From: Pollenia angustigena
Taxonomy: Eukaryota > Arthropoda > Insecta > Diptera > Polleniidae
DNA length: 64,000 bases
Direction of reading: 5' to 3'
Assembly: GCA_930367215.1 (NCBI GenBank)
Contig: OV884059.1
Coordinates: 231,321,803 to 231,385,802, forward strand
The notes below the pieces were generated by a model. It saw only the letters and a list, made by a program, of their open reading frames with translations, was not told the DNA's origin and did no database searches. Positions 53,415 to 63,856 of the stretch are shown here, one piece after another (position 1 is the first letter of the stretch; each line of letters opens with the position of its first letter). The position numbers and the translations under genes were made by a program.

Positions 53415-53739
53415 ATTATTTGGTATAGCCGACGGTTGTATTTTCGCCGCAGTCGTTAAAAATTCAATTTTAGTAAATTTTGGTCGCCGTCGACGATATG
53501 TGTGACTGGCGTTATGAACGTCTGCAATGTCTCATCGGCTTCGAGTGCAATGTTATGACATTTATAACGTAACGACGTAATCTCTTTTGATAGTTTTCGA
53601 CATGAGTTACAGACACACTTTTTTCTCACTTTTCGAGAAACGATGGAATATTTTGTTTCACATCTTTTCGATGCGAGATGTTCTCACTAAAATGAAGCCG
53701 GAGCTCTCGTTACGGTCAATAAAGACTATTGTCGCACCA

Positions 53740-54380
53740 CTTATTGAAATCAAAATTTGGCAATAAGTTGATTTGAAAAAATTAACTTGTCAATTTGCCT
53801 CTAAGTTAGTGTAGTTATTTCCTGAGGGACTTCTTAAAGTCACCGGCAGAGACCTGCGCCGAAGCGGCTTAGCCGGCTGTTAGCCAGCCGCCGATGAAAA
53901 TATTTTTAGCTACCGCCGACGAAAATTCTTCGGCTAAAAATCGGCTGCAGCTTAGCCACCGATTACTTTGTAAATAATTTTTATTCTCTTTTTTTAACAC
54001 CTTGCCACATTCTTTTTTGTTTGTCTATCCTTCAAAAGTGCAACTCTTTGTTTCTTGTTTATAAAGCACCAAAATTTCATCAAAATGTTTAAAATAAGGA
54101 CATATAGGAAAATGGGTGAACACTGGTGCAATCGTTGATTATTTTTTGTGATAACTATTCTGTGTATTTTCCCGCCAAAAGTTTTAACTCTGTAAAAATT
54201 TCCGCCACCGCCGCCGATGAATTTCTACGGCGCAGGTCTCTGGTCACCGGTTTATGCTGATAAACAAGCAGCAATTGATGCCTTGGAGGCCAACATTGTT
54301 CGTGTTATTCATGATATTAGACGGCCAACAGCCGCAATGTTCATTTGCCCACTATTTTCAAACTGTTTTAGTTAAATTAA
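53740..54380 (+). pseudogene. Mariner-type transposase C-terminus, split by a hAT
   Basis: Upstream of the insertion the frame reads SYFLRDFLKSP, downstream VYADKQAAIDALEANIVRVI then HDIRRPTAAMF. The family pattern is DYFLWGYLKSLVYADKPATI then DALEANI, so both halves belong to one gene cut by 53847-54242. It is the best preserved of the four relics of this transposase. The catalytic part upstream is too decayed to read. Confidence 0.78.
53847..54242. mobile_element. hAT-like element with GCCGCCGA motifs (396 bp)
   Basis: Ends CAGAGACCTGCGCC and the inverted GGCGCAGGTCTCTG, exact duplication GTCACCGG (53839-53846, 54243-54250). CCGCCGA / TCGGCGG-type words and TTAGCC recur near both ends and make it locally GC-rich. 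The empty site is visible in the homologous relic at 57700. Confidence 0.92.
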
Positions 54381-54399
54381 AATTTTTTGTGTTTCAAGT

Positions 54400-54712
54400 T
54401 CAAGTATGTGGGATTTCATGTAAAGTGAAACCGATGTCTTCCGATTTTTTTTAACCGAAAGGTTAACCCTATTGGATAGTAGTTTGCACACAATTTCTCA
54501 GCAAGATCGTTCAAGAACTCTCTGAGTTATAGATGGTCAAAATTGGGCATTTGTGCCAAACAGTTGTTTGTTCTCTTTAATGTAACTTATTACCTATTGT
54601 TCTTAGCAAAATTTGTCCCAAGTAGCTTAGATAGCTATTTCATCATTTCATTTTAATCGGAAGACATCGGTATCAAAAGTTGGGTCACTTGACATGAAAT
54701 CCCCCATATGTA
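54400..54712. repeat. Diverged relative of the 10311-11681 palindrome
   Basis: Shares, in the inverse order of one arm, ATTGGATAGTAG, GCAAGATCGTTCAAGAACTC, GTAACTTATTACC, TTAGCAAAATTTGTCCCAAG and TAGATAGCTATTT. Only one arm is present. Confidence 0.65.
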
Positions 54713-55386
54713 TCAAAACAATTTTATTTAAAAAAAATACCAAAAATGCTAAAATAATTAAGAAAAAAAAACTGTCAATACCTATAAAAGTTTTGACAAA
54801 CCCTAACAATTATAACAAATATGTATATAAAGCAAACATAATCAAATTACTTTTCCAAAAAAAATTAGTTGCCAAGAATTGATAAAGAGTTTATATACAC
54901 ATTATTTTTTCTTTTTTTTTATTTTTTTGCTCGAGAAAACAAACATTATTTCTTTTTTAATACAAATATAATAGAAAAACAAGTGGTATGATCGCAAAAA
55001 TAAACAAACAAACAAAAAAAAAATATAAAACCAAACACAAACAAAACAATAAAAAAAAGAGTAATAAAACTTAATAAAGGCAAGGAACATCAATAATGAC
55101 GGCTTTGAATTTAATGATGTTCTACAATTTTTGCGAAAGTTCTTTGGTTGTGAAATATTGAGTTGATAAATTCGTTTGAAAAAAAAAAAATAATCGTCAA
55201 GCGTGTTACCTTTTGAATATTTAACTAAAAATAAATGCTTAATGCTAAAAGCCGTTAGACTAAAAGCGAGTCTGTACTAGTATTTGAATGCTTTACAAAC
55301 TGCAGCGCAAACGAATAACGTTAGTGTAGGGTATAATAACTTATTTTTTAGGGTTTAATAATATATGTACACTTAATGCATTAAAA
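54713..55386. other. Unassigned AT-rich stretch
   Basis: A-rich simple sequence near 54950-55060; nothing recognised. Confidence 0.45.
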
Positions 55387-55560
55387 TCATTCACAGCCGT
55401 ATTCATTACAACGAATAAGCCACATGTTTTTTAATACGTACAACGAACTGCTAACTAAAATGCCGTTTAATCTTAGCAGCTGGTTAGCAGAGAGTTTATT
55501 CATAAAAAACTTGTGTCCGTCTGCTAACTTTATAAATGAATTCCAGTTGTCGCATATACA
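55387..55560. repeat. Dispersed repeat (GCCGTATTCAT head), copy 2
   Basis: Matches 17048-17215 in the same orientation. Confidence 0.6.
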
Positions 55561-55666
55561 TACAAACAAATACATATATTTAAGTTTATGAAACGTATAG
55601 ATTCACTCAAATAAATTCAAATTTCTTTGTTAATATCATTTCCATGCTCTTTTGAATCTTCTTAAT

Positions 55667-55806
55667 CACCCTTATTGTGTTTGGCGTATTTAAAATACGC
55701 CTACGACTGTTTGGTAATAGATTAAAGAGAACGTGAACTTTGTTTCTTTAATCTATTACCAAACTGTCGTAGGCGTATCTTAAATACGCCAAACACAATA
55801 AGGGTG
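55667..55806. mobile_element. Near-perfect hairpin MITE, AAT duplication
   Basis: CACCCTTATTGTGTTTGGCG faces CGCCAAACACAATAAGGGTG, with AAT on both sides (55664-55666, 55807-55809); the arms pair for about 60 bases around an AGAGAACGTGAAC loop. The CACCCYTAT start and AWT duplication resemble 30787-31258. Confidence 0.9.
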
Positions 55807-55965
55807 AATATGTTCTTGAGTCACGTGCATACGTTCTTTTTAATTTTTTTGTACGATTTTTTTTATGTCTTTGGGTGTTTCCAAAACAATGATGTTAATA
55901 TTAAGAAATTGTTTTACTATTTTCAATTTAGACAAAAATGTGTAATGCAGCAAACCAGTAACCAC

Positions 55966-56637
55966 TAGTGCTTGGGAAACTATCGATAGACTATCGATAT
56001 TATCTATAGTCTTAAAATATCGATAGGAAAAATATAAATATCGATATTTTTATTATTTAAAATACCGCTATGAAGACATCTAACAGCAGCTATACACAAA
56101 CAGTTTTTTGCCGCAAATTTGTACTTGCTATTATGAATTCGCGCTGAATTACAGCAATGAATACAAACAACAAGAATGGCAAGTGGTATGGATTGCTTAG
56201 CAGTGCTTTTTACTGCTAATTAAAGGACATTAAGTCGAAATTTGTACATGTTTATATAGGGACTGAAATGTCAAATATTTTTGTAATGTTGTAAAAATAA
56301 ATGCAAATCCAAATGCAATTGCAAGCATAGGACAAAACAATGAACGACCATTAGAGGATAAGTCCGCTAGATTGATTAAAGTTGCAATGGAATATTTTAT
56401 AGTCCCTGTTACTTCGGTTCCTTCAGAAAGGTACTTATCAATTTTTAAAAAACTGCCATCTAAAATAATGTGCGTATACACATATGTACGTCTCATTCAT
56501 TCAACAAAGTGATAAAAACAACGGACTGTAGCCTTATAAAAAAATAATTAAAGTTTTCCTGCACAAGTACAAACATTCAGTCGATAGTAATATCGATATA
56601 TCGATAGTGAAATCTGAACTATCGATAGTATCCCAGG
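55966..56637 (+). mobile_element. hAT element with TATCGATA ends, copy 2
   Basis: Left end TAGTGCTTGGGAAACTATCG, right end CGATAGTATCCCAGGC, both with clusters of TATCGATA. Matches 10024-12315 from 56278 on. The 8-bp duplication is not evident, so one border may have been lost. Confidence 0.78.
56276..56480 (+). pseudogene. hAT transposase C-terminus
   Basis: The plus frame runs NPNAIASIGQNNERPLEDKS, then VAMEYFIVPVTSVPSERYLS. TSVPSERxxS is the hAT dimerisation-region signature. Relative to copy 1 about 54 bp just before the block (the FWIENQ segment) are deleted. A fragment of about 65 codons; not functional. Confidence 0.8.
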
Positions 56638-56720
56638 CTTGCCAAACGGCCCTGATTTTTCTTGATTTTGAATGCTCGTCCAGAATCAAGAAAAAAAATA
56701 TGTTTTGTCTAGATTTGTTA

Positions 56721-56861
56721 ATGCCGGTTCACACACGTCAAGTTTGACCCTTCAAGTCTTGATCTTTTAGGAGAGAAGGGGAAAGAGAATGCCATATCTT
56801 TTCCCATCTCCCCTTAAAACTAAAGACTTAAAGAGTCAAACTTGACTTAAGTGAACCGACC
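56721..56861. mobile_element. Hairpin MITE, TTA duplication, GCCGGTTCAC ends
   Basis: ATGCCGGTTCACACACGTCA facing TGACTTAAGTGAACCGACC, with GTCAAGTTTGAC / GTCAAACTTGAC inside; TTA on both sides (56718-56720, 56862-56864). The loop GGAGAGAAGGGG recalls 46347. Confidence 0.75.
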
Positions 56862-57072
56862 TTAAAGACCAAACGAAAAATATGTTATTATTTATTTAAT
56901 TTGTTAACAGTTTTTCCTAAACAAAGCTGTGTAAAATGCTAAAAAAAATTTCATCGTTTTGTTTCAGTGTATTTGTTTCGAAACCTATAAAAACTATGCT
57001 TTTATTCAAGACAAATAACACAATGCAGCACTAAAATCAATTTAAAAATATTTGAAGTGTACTTAACCCAGT

Positions 57073-57605
57073 GTTACCACCAGCAAAATTCAAAATTACA
57101 CTTGAGATGAAGCAAAATTACCCGATTTAAATGAAATAACACCTGATATAAAATTGAAGTTTTATTAAATAAAAAGACATTTACCTGATATAAAATTGAA
57201 GTTTTATTAAATAAAAAGACATTTACAAAGAAGCAAAAACACACAAACTGATTAAAACAAGATCAATATTAGTCAAGCTGTTAATTTTATTAAAATTAAC
57301 AAAAATAACATGAAAGACTTAACAAAAATTAATAAAGCATAAAATAAAACTGCTAAAATAATGAGTTTAACTTCCACATTTGGTTGATATATCTTGGGAA
57401 GGTTTAAAATGTTCCTTGTTTTTGCTTTATATTGGATGCTTTTTAGCCCCATAGAGCATAGCTGTTCAACGAACTGCCATACTGTTTTCACTTTTTGAAC
57501 AGGCACATCATCATGAATATATTTATGCTTGAACAACGCCACCAAATTATCCAAATATACTTTGAAAATCAGCCATCGGTTTTCGCAACTTAAAGGTGAC
57601 TTCAT
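57073..57605 (-). other. Unknown open frame beside a CAGTGTTACCAC end
   Basis: CAGTGTTACCACCAGC at 57070 resembles a hAT-type end and the inverted GTGGCAACACTG at 25075. A 110-codon minus-strand frame (57605-57273) includes VYLDNLVALFKHKYIHDDVP and KTVWQFVEQLCSMGLKS, which look protein-like, but I do not recognise a family. A 42-bp tandem duplication lies at 57141-57224. Confidence 0.35.
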
Positions 57606-57639
57606 GATTTAAATGACGCAACCTTTTTTCACAAATGAA

Positions 57640-57870
57640 GAAGTTGTGTTGATTAAGAGAAAATAAACTGTCAATTAGACTTCAAGGCCTTGCGATGTGA
57701 CACTTATTGATTGTTTTCCGTAGGGCTGTGAAGTCAGTGGTTAATGCTGATAAACCAGCAGCAATCGGTGTCTGGAGGTCAACATTGTTCATTTTATTCG
57801 AAAAAGAGAAACAAAATTGGACGTCTGCAATGCGTTTCGTCAAGGACAGGCGCGGTGGCTATTTGTTTTT
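57640..57870 (+). pseudogene. Mariner-type transposase C-terminal relic
   Basis: The plus strand reads RPCDVTLIDCF, a stop, then GAVKSVVNADKPAAI, corresponding to the SCDLTPLDYF…KSLVYADKPATI segment of the 53740 relic. Frameshifts follow. It preserves the uninterrupted site into which 53847-54242 inserted. Confidence 0.72.
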
Positions 57871-57889
57871 AATCAGTTTCAAATGGTAA

Positions 57890-58235
57890 TGCCGAGTATC
57901 AATCTGCGATTAAAATTAATTATTTTTTGTGTTGTCTACCATTTTAAGTTTCATGGTCTTAAAAAATACCCTATTTATACAACTGTCCATTTCGTAATTC
58001 AGTTTTACAACTTTAAATGGCGTTAAATATTCTTTAAACTAAAACATTAAAAAGTATCAAGATAGAAATAAAATTATTTATATGTTGCAATATTGGAAAC
58101 ATATCTTCCCCCAGGTAAGTTTTTAGTTTGAATAACTTTTTTCAATAAACTTCAGGTTCTAAATCACTATGATAGGCATCTTTATCCAAATCAAAGGGTT
58201 CATCTTGCGACATTCATTACCAAACATTTGAATAT
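57890..58235. other. Left flank of the intact transposon, unassigned
   Basis: AT-rich; nothing recognised. Confidence 0.4.
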
Positions 58236-58239
58236 ATAT

Positions 58240-58958
58240 GGGTAATTCCATGTCAAATCGACCAAGAGTGGGACCCGACCCCTTTCGATTTGAATGAAAT
58301 TTGGTGAGAAGGTTCCTTTTATCCTATAAGGAACATATATGAACGAAAAAAATTTTTAAAATTTTTTTTTCAAAAGTTACGTCATATTCAAAATGGCATA
58401 ATTTCGCCGAATTAGCCGAATATGTTGAGTTTATTTTTTCTATATCTCAAAAACTACTGCACATACGAAGATGATTTGTATGTCATTTTAAAGAGAATAC
58501 TTGGGGCTATAAGCAATATATTGAAGAAAAAATTTTTTTTGGAAAAAATGTAATATCTGCAAAATATTAAATTTTTAAAATGGACTAAGTCAAAAACCTA
58601 ATTTTTTTTTTGCCTAATTTTTTTTTATATAATACCTCAAACTGTTCTTTAAAAATCCTAAAACTTTGAAGGAGGTGTTTTTTTTTTTTTTTTAGATATG
58701 AATTTTTTTCTTTCGCAACCTTTAAAAAAATTACCTAAAAATAAAATTTTAAAATTTTAATTTTGAGCAATAAGTATTTATAACATCTGATTTGTTTGAA
58801 AAAGTAATATTATTGGTAAGATTGTTTTTGTTTATTTGTTGCATCTTTTGTTGGGGCTCAATGTGGGCATTTTTTTAAGAAAAGTACACCTTTTGTCACG
58901 TTACGTCTTTGAAAGTCGTTTTTTCTTCGTCTCTTTTCCTACCGATAATGCCGGGCTG
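58240..58958 (+). repeat. Left inverted arm of the intact transposon
   Basis: Pairs with 61519-62234. It contains the same sequence that, in the right arm, encodes the possible C-terminal tail of the transposase, here in inverse orientation, and ends at CCGGGCTG. Confidence 0.93.
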
Positions 58959-59133
58959 GTTTCTACAGTTAATACAGTAAAAAAATCGCTGTGCTTAATG
59001 CACTTTCAGTCGACACTGATTTAATTGTCAACCATATGTAAGTCTGAAATCAATTATTGCAATTATTCGTGTTTGGAATAGCAAAAAGTGTGATTTTTTT
59101 TATTTAAAATAAATAATAGTCAAAACGGTAATC

Positions 59134-61428
59134 ATGGAAAGTAATAAGTGTTCAATTGGCATAGTTAATAATGAGGTATGCTCTGAGGGAAAATTCATTA
59201 ATTGTGTAGATCTTCCTGATAAAGAACGCATTACTCTTAATGCTAGAAGTGGTATTGTGGTCAGTTTTGTTTGCGATAAGCATGATAGAGAATTTTGTGA
59301 AAAATACACCTTAAACCAAAAAATGTGTGCTGATCCGTATAACATTCATGTAACTCGAGTACAAAAATCATTGAAAGTCGTTACTTTTGAGATTTATACT
59401 CATGTTAAGGTAATTTTTCCTTTAATTGCACCCGGGAAAAAACTGTGTATTTCGTGTTGGAAAAAAATAAGTATTGAAGTGGAAAAATATCAACAAGTGA
59501 TGCCCCCATCTGAACAAGATGATGTGACATCTGAAATTTGTAGTTCAACAAGTGAAACTGTTTGTTCAAAAACAATTAATCTTGATCGTGTCAATGCTGT
59601 TGCAAAAATACTCGGGTTGTCTCCTCTTAAAAAAAAATACTTAAATCGATCAAAAACTTATGTCCAGCAAAAATATTATGAAATTATATCTAAACTACAA
59701 TCATGCTGTAAGCATGTTACGGATAGTTCTTTTAACTCAATTGACGATGACAATTTAATTGTTGATGACAACCCAGAATTAACTGGAAAAGAAATGATAG
59801 TACAGTTGAAGAACAAATTTGATAATACTAGCAAATTGAGTGAAAAATTACAAATCCTGTCAGTCTTACCATCAAGTTGGTCAACCCAAAAAATTGTTGA
59901 TATTTTCGGAGCAACTTCGTACATGGCTAAAAAAATTAAAGAAAACGTAAAAAAAGATGGCATTTTATTCATTCCTGAAAAACATAAAGGTCATCCGTTG
60001 TTAAAAACCACGGAAGAAAAAATTCAAGAGTTCTTTAGAAAACAAGACGTCAGCAGAGAACTACCCGGTAAAAAAGAATATAAATCTGCTTATGAAAACG
60101 GTCTGCGAGTGCAAAAACAAAAACGGTTAATCTTGGGTAACCTAAGTGAAATTTTTCACATGTTTAAAGAAAAATATCCATTTGAAAAAGTTGGTTTTTC
60201 TAAATTTGCAAGTTTAAGACCACCCGAATGTGTTCTAGCTGGTGCATCTGGTACGCACGTAGTATGTGTTTGCCGGATTCATGAAAATTTTAAAATGCTA
60301 TTTCAAGGTGCTAGACTTGAAAAACTAAAAATGAAGGATGGATCTCAACCATTTTCTTCATATAAAGATTGTATGAAAATGGTTATTTGTAAAACACCTA
60401 CGGATGACTGTTATCTTGGTGTATGCAATGCTTGTCCCGGCTCGTCCAAATTAAAAAATATTCTCGAAAATCTTTTTACGGAAAACTGTTTAGATGACAT
60501 TACATATAATCAGTGGATTCAAGTAGACCGCTGCTCTTTGGAGACAGTTATAAAATCAACTGAAGATTTCGTTGATTTTGTTGTAGAATATATTCCAAAA
60601 TTACTTTGGCATGACTTTGTAGCTAAACAACAAGCCGAATATTTTAAAACTACGAAAAATAATCTTGAGATAGGGCAAGTTCTTGTTGTTGCTGATTTCT
60701 CTGAAAATTATTCGTTTTTACTTCAAAATAGTGTTCAAGGAGTGTATTGGAATAACAGACAAGCGACAATTCATCCATTCGCTTGCTATTATAGATCCAT
60801 TGCTGAGAATGGAAGTGATATCGTACCTCTTAGCTTGGTAATAATATCAGATAACTTAACTCATAATACTACTGCAGTTTACAGCTTCCAAGAGACATTA
60901 ACGACGTTCCTTAAACATAAGATTCCAAATATTTCAAAAATAATTTATTTTTCTGATGGTGCTGCATCCCAATATAAAAATCGTTACAATTTAGTAAATT
61001 TGATACACCACGAAGAGGATTTTCAAATTCGAGCAGAATGGCATTTTTTTGCAACTTCTCATGGAAAAGGGCCAAGTGATGGTTTGGGTGGAACAGTTAA
61101 GCGATTAGCTAGCCGAGCCAATCTACAATTGACACCTGATCAACAAATTCAGACACCCGAGCAACTGTGTCGATGGGCGAAAGATAATATTCAAGGAATC
61201 AATTTTAATTTCGTCTCAGATCAACACATTCAACGTACTGGAAAAAAACTGAAAAATAGGTTTAAAAATGCTTCACCAGTTCAAGGAGTACGTTCCTATC
61301 ATGCCGCCATTCCTATTTCGAATAAATTTATTAAAATAAAAACTTTATCTTCATCTAGCGAAGGAGAGGATGGTAAATTGAACAATATCGACAAGATTCT
61401 GAGCGAACCAGGCTTTAAAACCAGGTAA
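59134..61428 (+). CDS. Transposase, 764 codons, DDD-like, apparently intact
   Basis: Would cut and rejoin the element's own ends in the nucleus. ATG at 59134 is the first in frame and follows the left arm. Residues 47-108 have spaced Cys/His (C47-x2-H50, C55, C65, C105-x2-C108), a possible zinc-binding module. Residues 150-190 are a basic helical stretch. WSTQKIVDIFGATSYMAKKI (about 249-268) looks like a DNA-binding helix-turn-helix. C378-x-C380-x2-H383 and CNAC (431-434) are a further Cys/His group. Catalytic candidates are D521 (VVADFSENYSF), D608 (IYFSDGAASQYKN) and D649 (HGKGPSDGLGGTVKR), with AEWHFFATSHGKG between. These blocks occur in many arthropod and cnidarian transposon proteins; I assign Sola tentatively. 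An 82-bp intron may extend it to 786 residues. Confidence 0.88.
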   Translation: MESNKCSIGIVNNEVCSEGKFINCVDLPDKERITLNARSGIVVSFVCDKHDREFCEKYTLNQKMCADPYNIHVTRVQKSLKVVTFEIYTHVKVIFPLIAPGKKLCISCWKKISIEVEKYQQVMPPSEQDDVTSEICSSTSETVCSKTINLDRVNAVAKILGLSPLKKKYLNRSKTYVQQKYYEIISKLQSCCKHVTDSSFNSIDDDNLIVDDNPELTGKEMIVQLKNKFDNTSKLSEKLQILSVLPSSWSTQKIVDIFGATSYMAKKIKENVKKDGILFIPEKHKGHPLLKTTEEKIQEFFRKQDVSRELPGKKEYKSAYENGLRVQKQKRLILGNLSEIFHMFKEKYPFEKVGFSKFASLRPPECVLAGASGTHVVCVCRIHENFKMLFQGARLEKLKMKDGSQPFSSYKDCMKMVICKTPTDDCYLGVCNACPGSSKLKNILENLFTENCLDDITYNQWIQVDRCSLETVIKSTEDFVDFVVEYIPKLLWHDFVAKQQAEYFKTTKNNLEIGQVLVVADFSENYSFLLQNSVQGVYWNNRQATIHPFACYYRSIAENGSDIVPLSLVIISDNLTHNTTAVYSFQETLTTFLKHKIPNISKIIYFSDGAASQYKNRYNLVNLIHHEEDFQIRAEWHFFATSHGKGPSDGLGGTVKRLASRANLQLTPDQQIQTPEQLCRWAKDNIQGINFNFVSDQHIQRTGKKLKNRFKNASPVQGVRSYHAAIPISNKFIKIKTLSSSSEGEDGKLNNIDKILSEPGFKTR

Positions 61429-61576
61429 AAAATAACGTTTTAATTCTTAATATTGTATTAACATTGAATAAGGCTTCAACATTCATAGCATTTTCATTTA
61501 TTTTAGGTTAAGAAAAAGCAGCCCGGCATTAACGGTAGGAAAAGAGACGAAGAAAAAACGACTTTCAAAGACGTAA
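61425..61576 (+). other. Possible intron and C-terminal exon of the transposase
   Basis: The stop codon of the long frame lies in a donor-like CCAG|GTAAAA. An acceptor TTTCATTTATTTTAG ends at 61506. Splicing out 61425-61506 (82 bp) joins in frame to LRKSSPALTVGKETKKKRLS and a stop at 61574-61576. The added tail has a KETKKKR cluster like a nuclear-localisation signal and runs into the right arm. An AATAAA follows at 61641. Short GT-AG introns of this size are normal in flies. Confidence 0.5.
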
Positions 61577-62234
61577 CGTGACAAAAGGTGTACTTTTCTT
61601 AAAAAAATGCCCACATTGAGCCCCAACAAAAGATGCAACAAATAAACAAAAACAATCTTACCAATAATATTACTTTTTCAAACAAATCAGATTTTATAAA
61701 TACTTATTGCTCAAAATTAAAATTTTAAAATTTTATTTTTAGGTAATTTTTTTAAAGGTTGCGAAAGAAAAAAATTCATATCTAAAAAAAAAAAAAACAC
61801 CTCCTTCAAAGTTTTAGGATTTTTAAAGAACAGTTTGAGGTATTATATAAAAAAAAATTAGGCAAAAAAAAATTAGGTTTTTGACTTAGTCCATTTTAAA
61901 AATTTAATATTTTGCAGATATTACATTTTTTCCAAAAAAAATTTTTTCTTCAATATATTGCTTATAGCCCCAAGTATTCTCTTTAAAATGACATACAAAT
62001 CATCTTCGTATGTGCAGTAGTTTTTGAGATATAGAAAAAATAAACTCAACATATTCGGCTAATTCGGCGAAATTATGCCATTTTGAATATGACGTAACTT
62101 TTGAAAAAAAAAATTTTAAAATTTTTTTCGTTCATATATGTTCCTTATAGGATAAAAGGAACCTTCTCACCAAATTTCATTCAAATCGAAAGGGGTCGGG
62201 TCCCACTCTTGGTCGATTTGACATGGAATTACCC
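61519..62234 (-). repeat. Right inverted arm of the intact transposon
   Basis: Inverted copy of 58240-58958; carries the possible last transposase exon and polyadenylation signal. Confidence 0.93.
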
Positions 62235-62238
62235 ATAT

Positions 62239-62439
62239 GTATGTTTAATGATTGAAGTCGTTTCTTAAAAAGAAACCGAGACTTTGGTTCAGAAGGCTGT
62301 GCATTTCTTAGCAACAATATTTAAAAAGAAATAAATGTCATCACTGAAGTCGAATCTTGATTTTATTAGGGTATCTGAAGTAAAAATTTCAAATTACACC
62401 TGAACTACACCTAAAAGAAATTACCCACGGTCTACCCAC
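62239..62439. other. Right flank, old element remnant
   Basis: CCTGAACTACACCTAAAAGA followed by AATTACCCACG resembles 25015-25075 (ACCTGATCTACACCTTAATA, AATTACCCACGAAGTGGCAA), so it may belong to the CAGTGTTGCCAC-ended family starting near 57070. Confidence 0.35.
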
Positions 62440-62731
62440 TAGGGATGGGCAAATTGAAAAAATATATCGATATATATCGAATCGATATTTTTTAAGAGTA
62501 TCGATATATATTATATCAAAAATATCGATGTATCGATATATCGATTATTATATTGTTCCAAAACCGCATAAAATAAATCTTTTCAAGTTCGTTTGACTTT
62601 ACTGTTTTAATTAGAAATCTGCAATGTGAAAACCCCACTTTTTTCTTAATTCTTCTTATAAATGCTAATCTTTACATGCAGTGTACAACTGACATGAAAT
62701 GCTTAACATGAACACTAATATGACGTTAGTG

Positions 62732-63856
62732 TAGGGCTGCCAGAGGTTTGAACCTATAAACCAGGACACATGGAAAAAATGGATAAAAAAATTATACCAA
62801 CAGAAAAGTTCTTTTTTAATACATATGTATGTAGTATGTATATCGCACCCTAAATACTAAAGGGTCACAACTCAAAATTTTTCAAAAATGACTTTTTTTC
62901 ATAAATTAATTCTCATAAGGCATAGCAAAACTTTCTTAAAATTGGACTTTTTTCATTAGGGAACTAATATTTATTTTTAAATATTAGCACCATTTTTACA
63001 TAAACTGTTTTGTGGCTCTCCTGAAAATTTAAGAATTTTGAGCTGTTACAGTTTAGTATTTAGGGTGCGATATGTAAAAACCATCCAGTTTTTATTTTTA
63101 AATCCAACAATATATAGAAACGATGAAAAATAATAAAAAGTTGAGCTTAAAATGTTTTAAACTAAAATAATTTTCAGAAGATTGCACTTTTTCTGGAACT
63201 TCATTTCGGTCTTTGATATATGTAGTTACAAAACAGGTAGCATGTCATATTAAAATCAAACTTACATTGAATAAAACTCTCCAGTGTTTCAGACTTTAAC
63301 GAGTTTCTTTTCTTTGTCCATTGAGCAGACTAAGTACTCAACTTGAAAAAAAATCAAACTCTTTTGATTTTTCTTCAACCAACTGGACAACTGTCAAATT
63401 AATCAATTGAAAAAGCCATACACGCTTTGATTTGGACAACGACCAACTCAGTTGACAATTGAATTGAAACGTGCATTAGCTGCCTTAGAGAAAGCAATTT
63501 GCTATCGGTTTTCGATTTCTTATAAATGTTGTTTACACGGTATAACTTTTTACAGCCACTAGTTGAAACAAAACTTGAAAGAGGATTGACTATCATCTAA
63601 TATTATTGAAAGCTTTTACCAGCTTTTCACCAGATAACAGTTGAATATAATTAAGGTTCTTTATACAATTACCTTACGTTAGCAGTGTTATAACAGAAAT
63701 CTTAACCTTTGTTAACAATTTAAGCCAGCAAAAAAACAAATTTGTTTGTCTTGACCTGTACAAAAAACCAGGACAATTTAATAGTGGACCAGGACACCAG
63801 GACAAGTAGTCTAAAACCAGGACAATCCTGGAAAACCACGACGTATGGCAGGCCTA
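62732..63856. mobile_element. hAT-like element with CCAGGACA motifs (1125 bp)
   Basis: Ends TAGGGCTGCCAGAGG and the inverted ATGGCAGGCCTA, exact duplication CGTTAGTG (62724-62731, 63857-63864). CCAGGACA occurs once at the left and about five times at the right end. Non-coding. An inverted GCACCCTAAATACTAA / TAGTATTTAGGGTGCGATAT pair at 62846-63073 is a further nested hairpin element. The host copy at 11690-11715 shows the empty site. Confidence 0.92.
62842..63075. repeat. Inverted repeat nested in the 62732 element
   Basis: ATATCGCACCCTAAATACTA faces TAGTATTTAGGGTGCGATAT exactly; TGT-rich AT sequence between. Probably a small MITE of about 230 bp. Confidence 0.75.

Larger units (their letters stand above)
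52318..53692. mobile_element. MITE-like element (CCATGTTCTGTAACT family), copy 2
   Basis: Matches 30476-31660 block by block (CTGTAACTCTCGCG, AACAAACAGCTGTTTTTCTC, AAAAGTGTGTCTGTAACATT, TAGCCGACGGTT, CGACATGAGTTACAGACACA) but the terminal AGTTACAGAACATGGG is missing on the right. It carries its own insertion of the CACCCCTATCGC element, at a different point from copy 1. Confidence 0.82.
58240..62234 (+). mobile_element. Complete DNA transposon with about 720-bp inverted ends (Sola-like?)
   Basis: The ends are GGGTAATTCCATGTCAAATC and the inverted GATTTGACATGGAATTACCC. Left arm 58240-58958 and right arm 61519-62234 are near-identical inverted copies, differing by single bases and small indels. 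ATAT lies on each side (58236-58239, 62235-62238), so a 4-bp duplication is likely, though AT or TA cannot be excluded in this sequence. Between the arms sits one uninterrupted 764-codon transposase frame. Sola transposons make 4-bp duplications and encode DDD enzymes, which fits. Arm identity and the open frame show a recent arrival. Confidence 0.88.

Noticed and set aside
57273..57605. Host gene on the minus strand (110 codons)
   Set aside because: Possible but unsupported: it lies beside a hAT-like end and has no recognised family, so it is listed as unknown rather than a gene.
59134..61428. A host gene encoding a 764-residue protein
   Set aside because: It is bracketed by near-identical 720-bp inverted arms and has transposase-like motifs, so it is an element gene.
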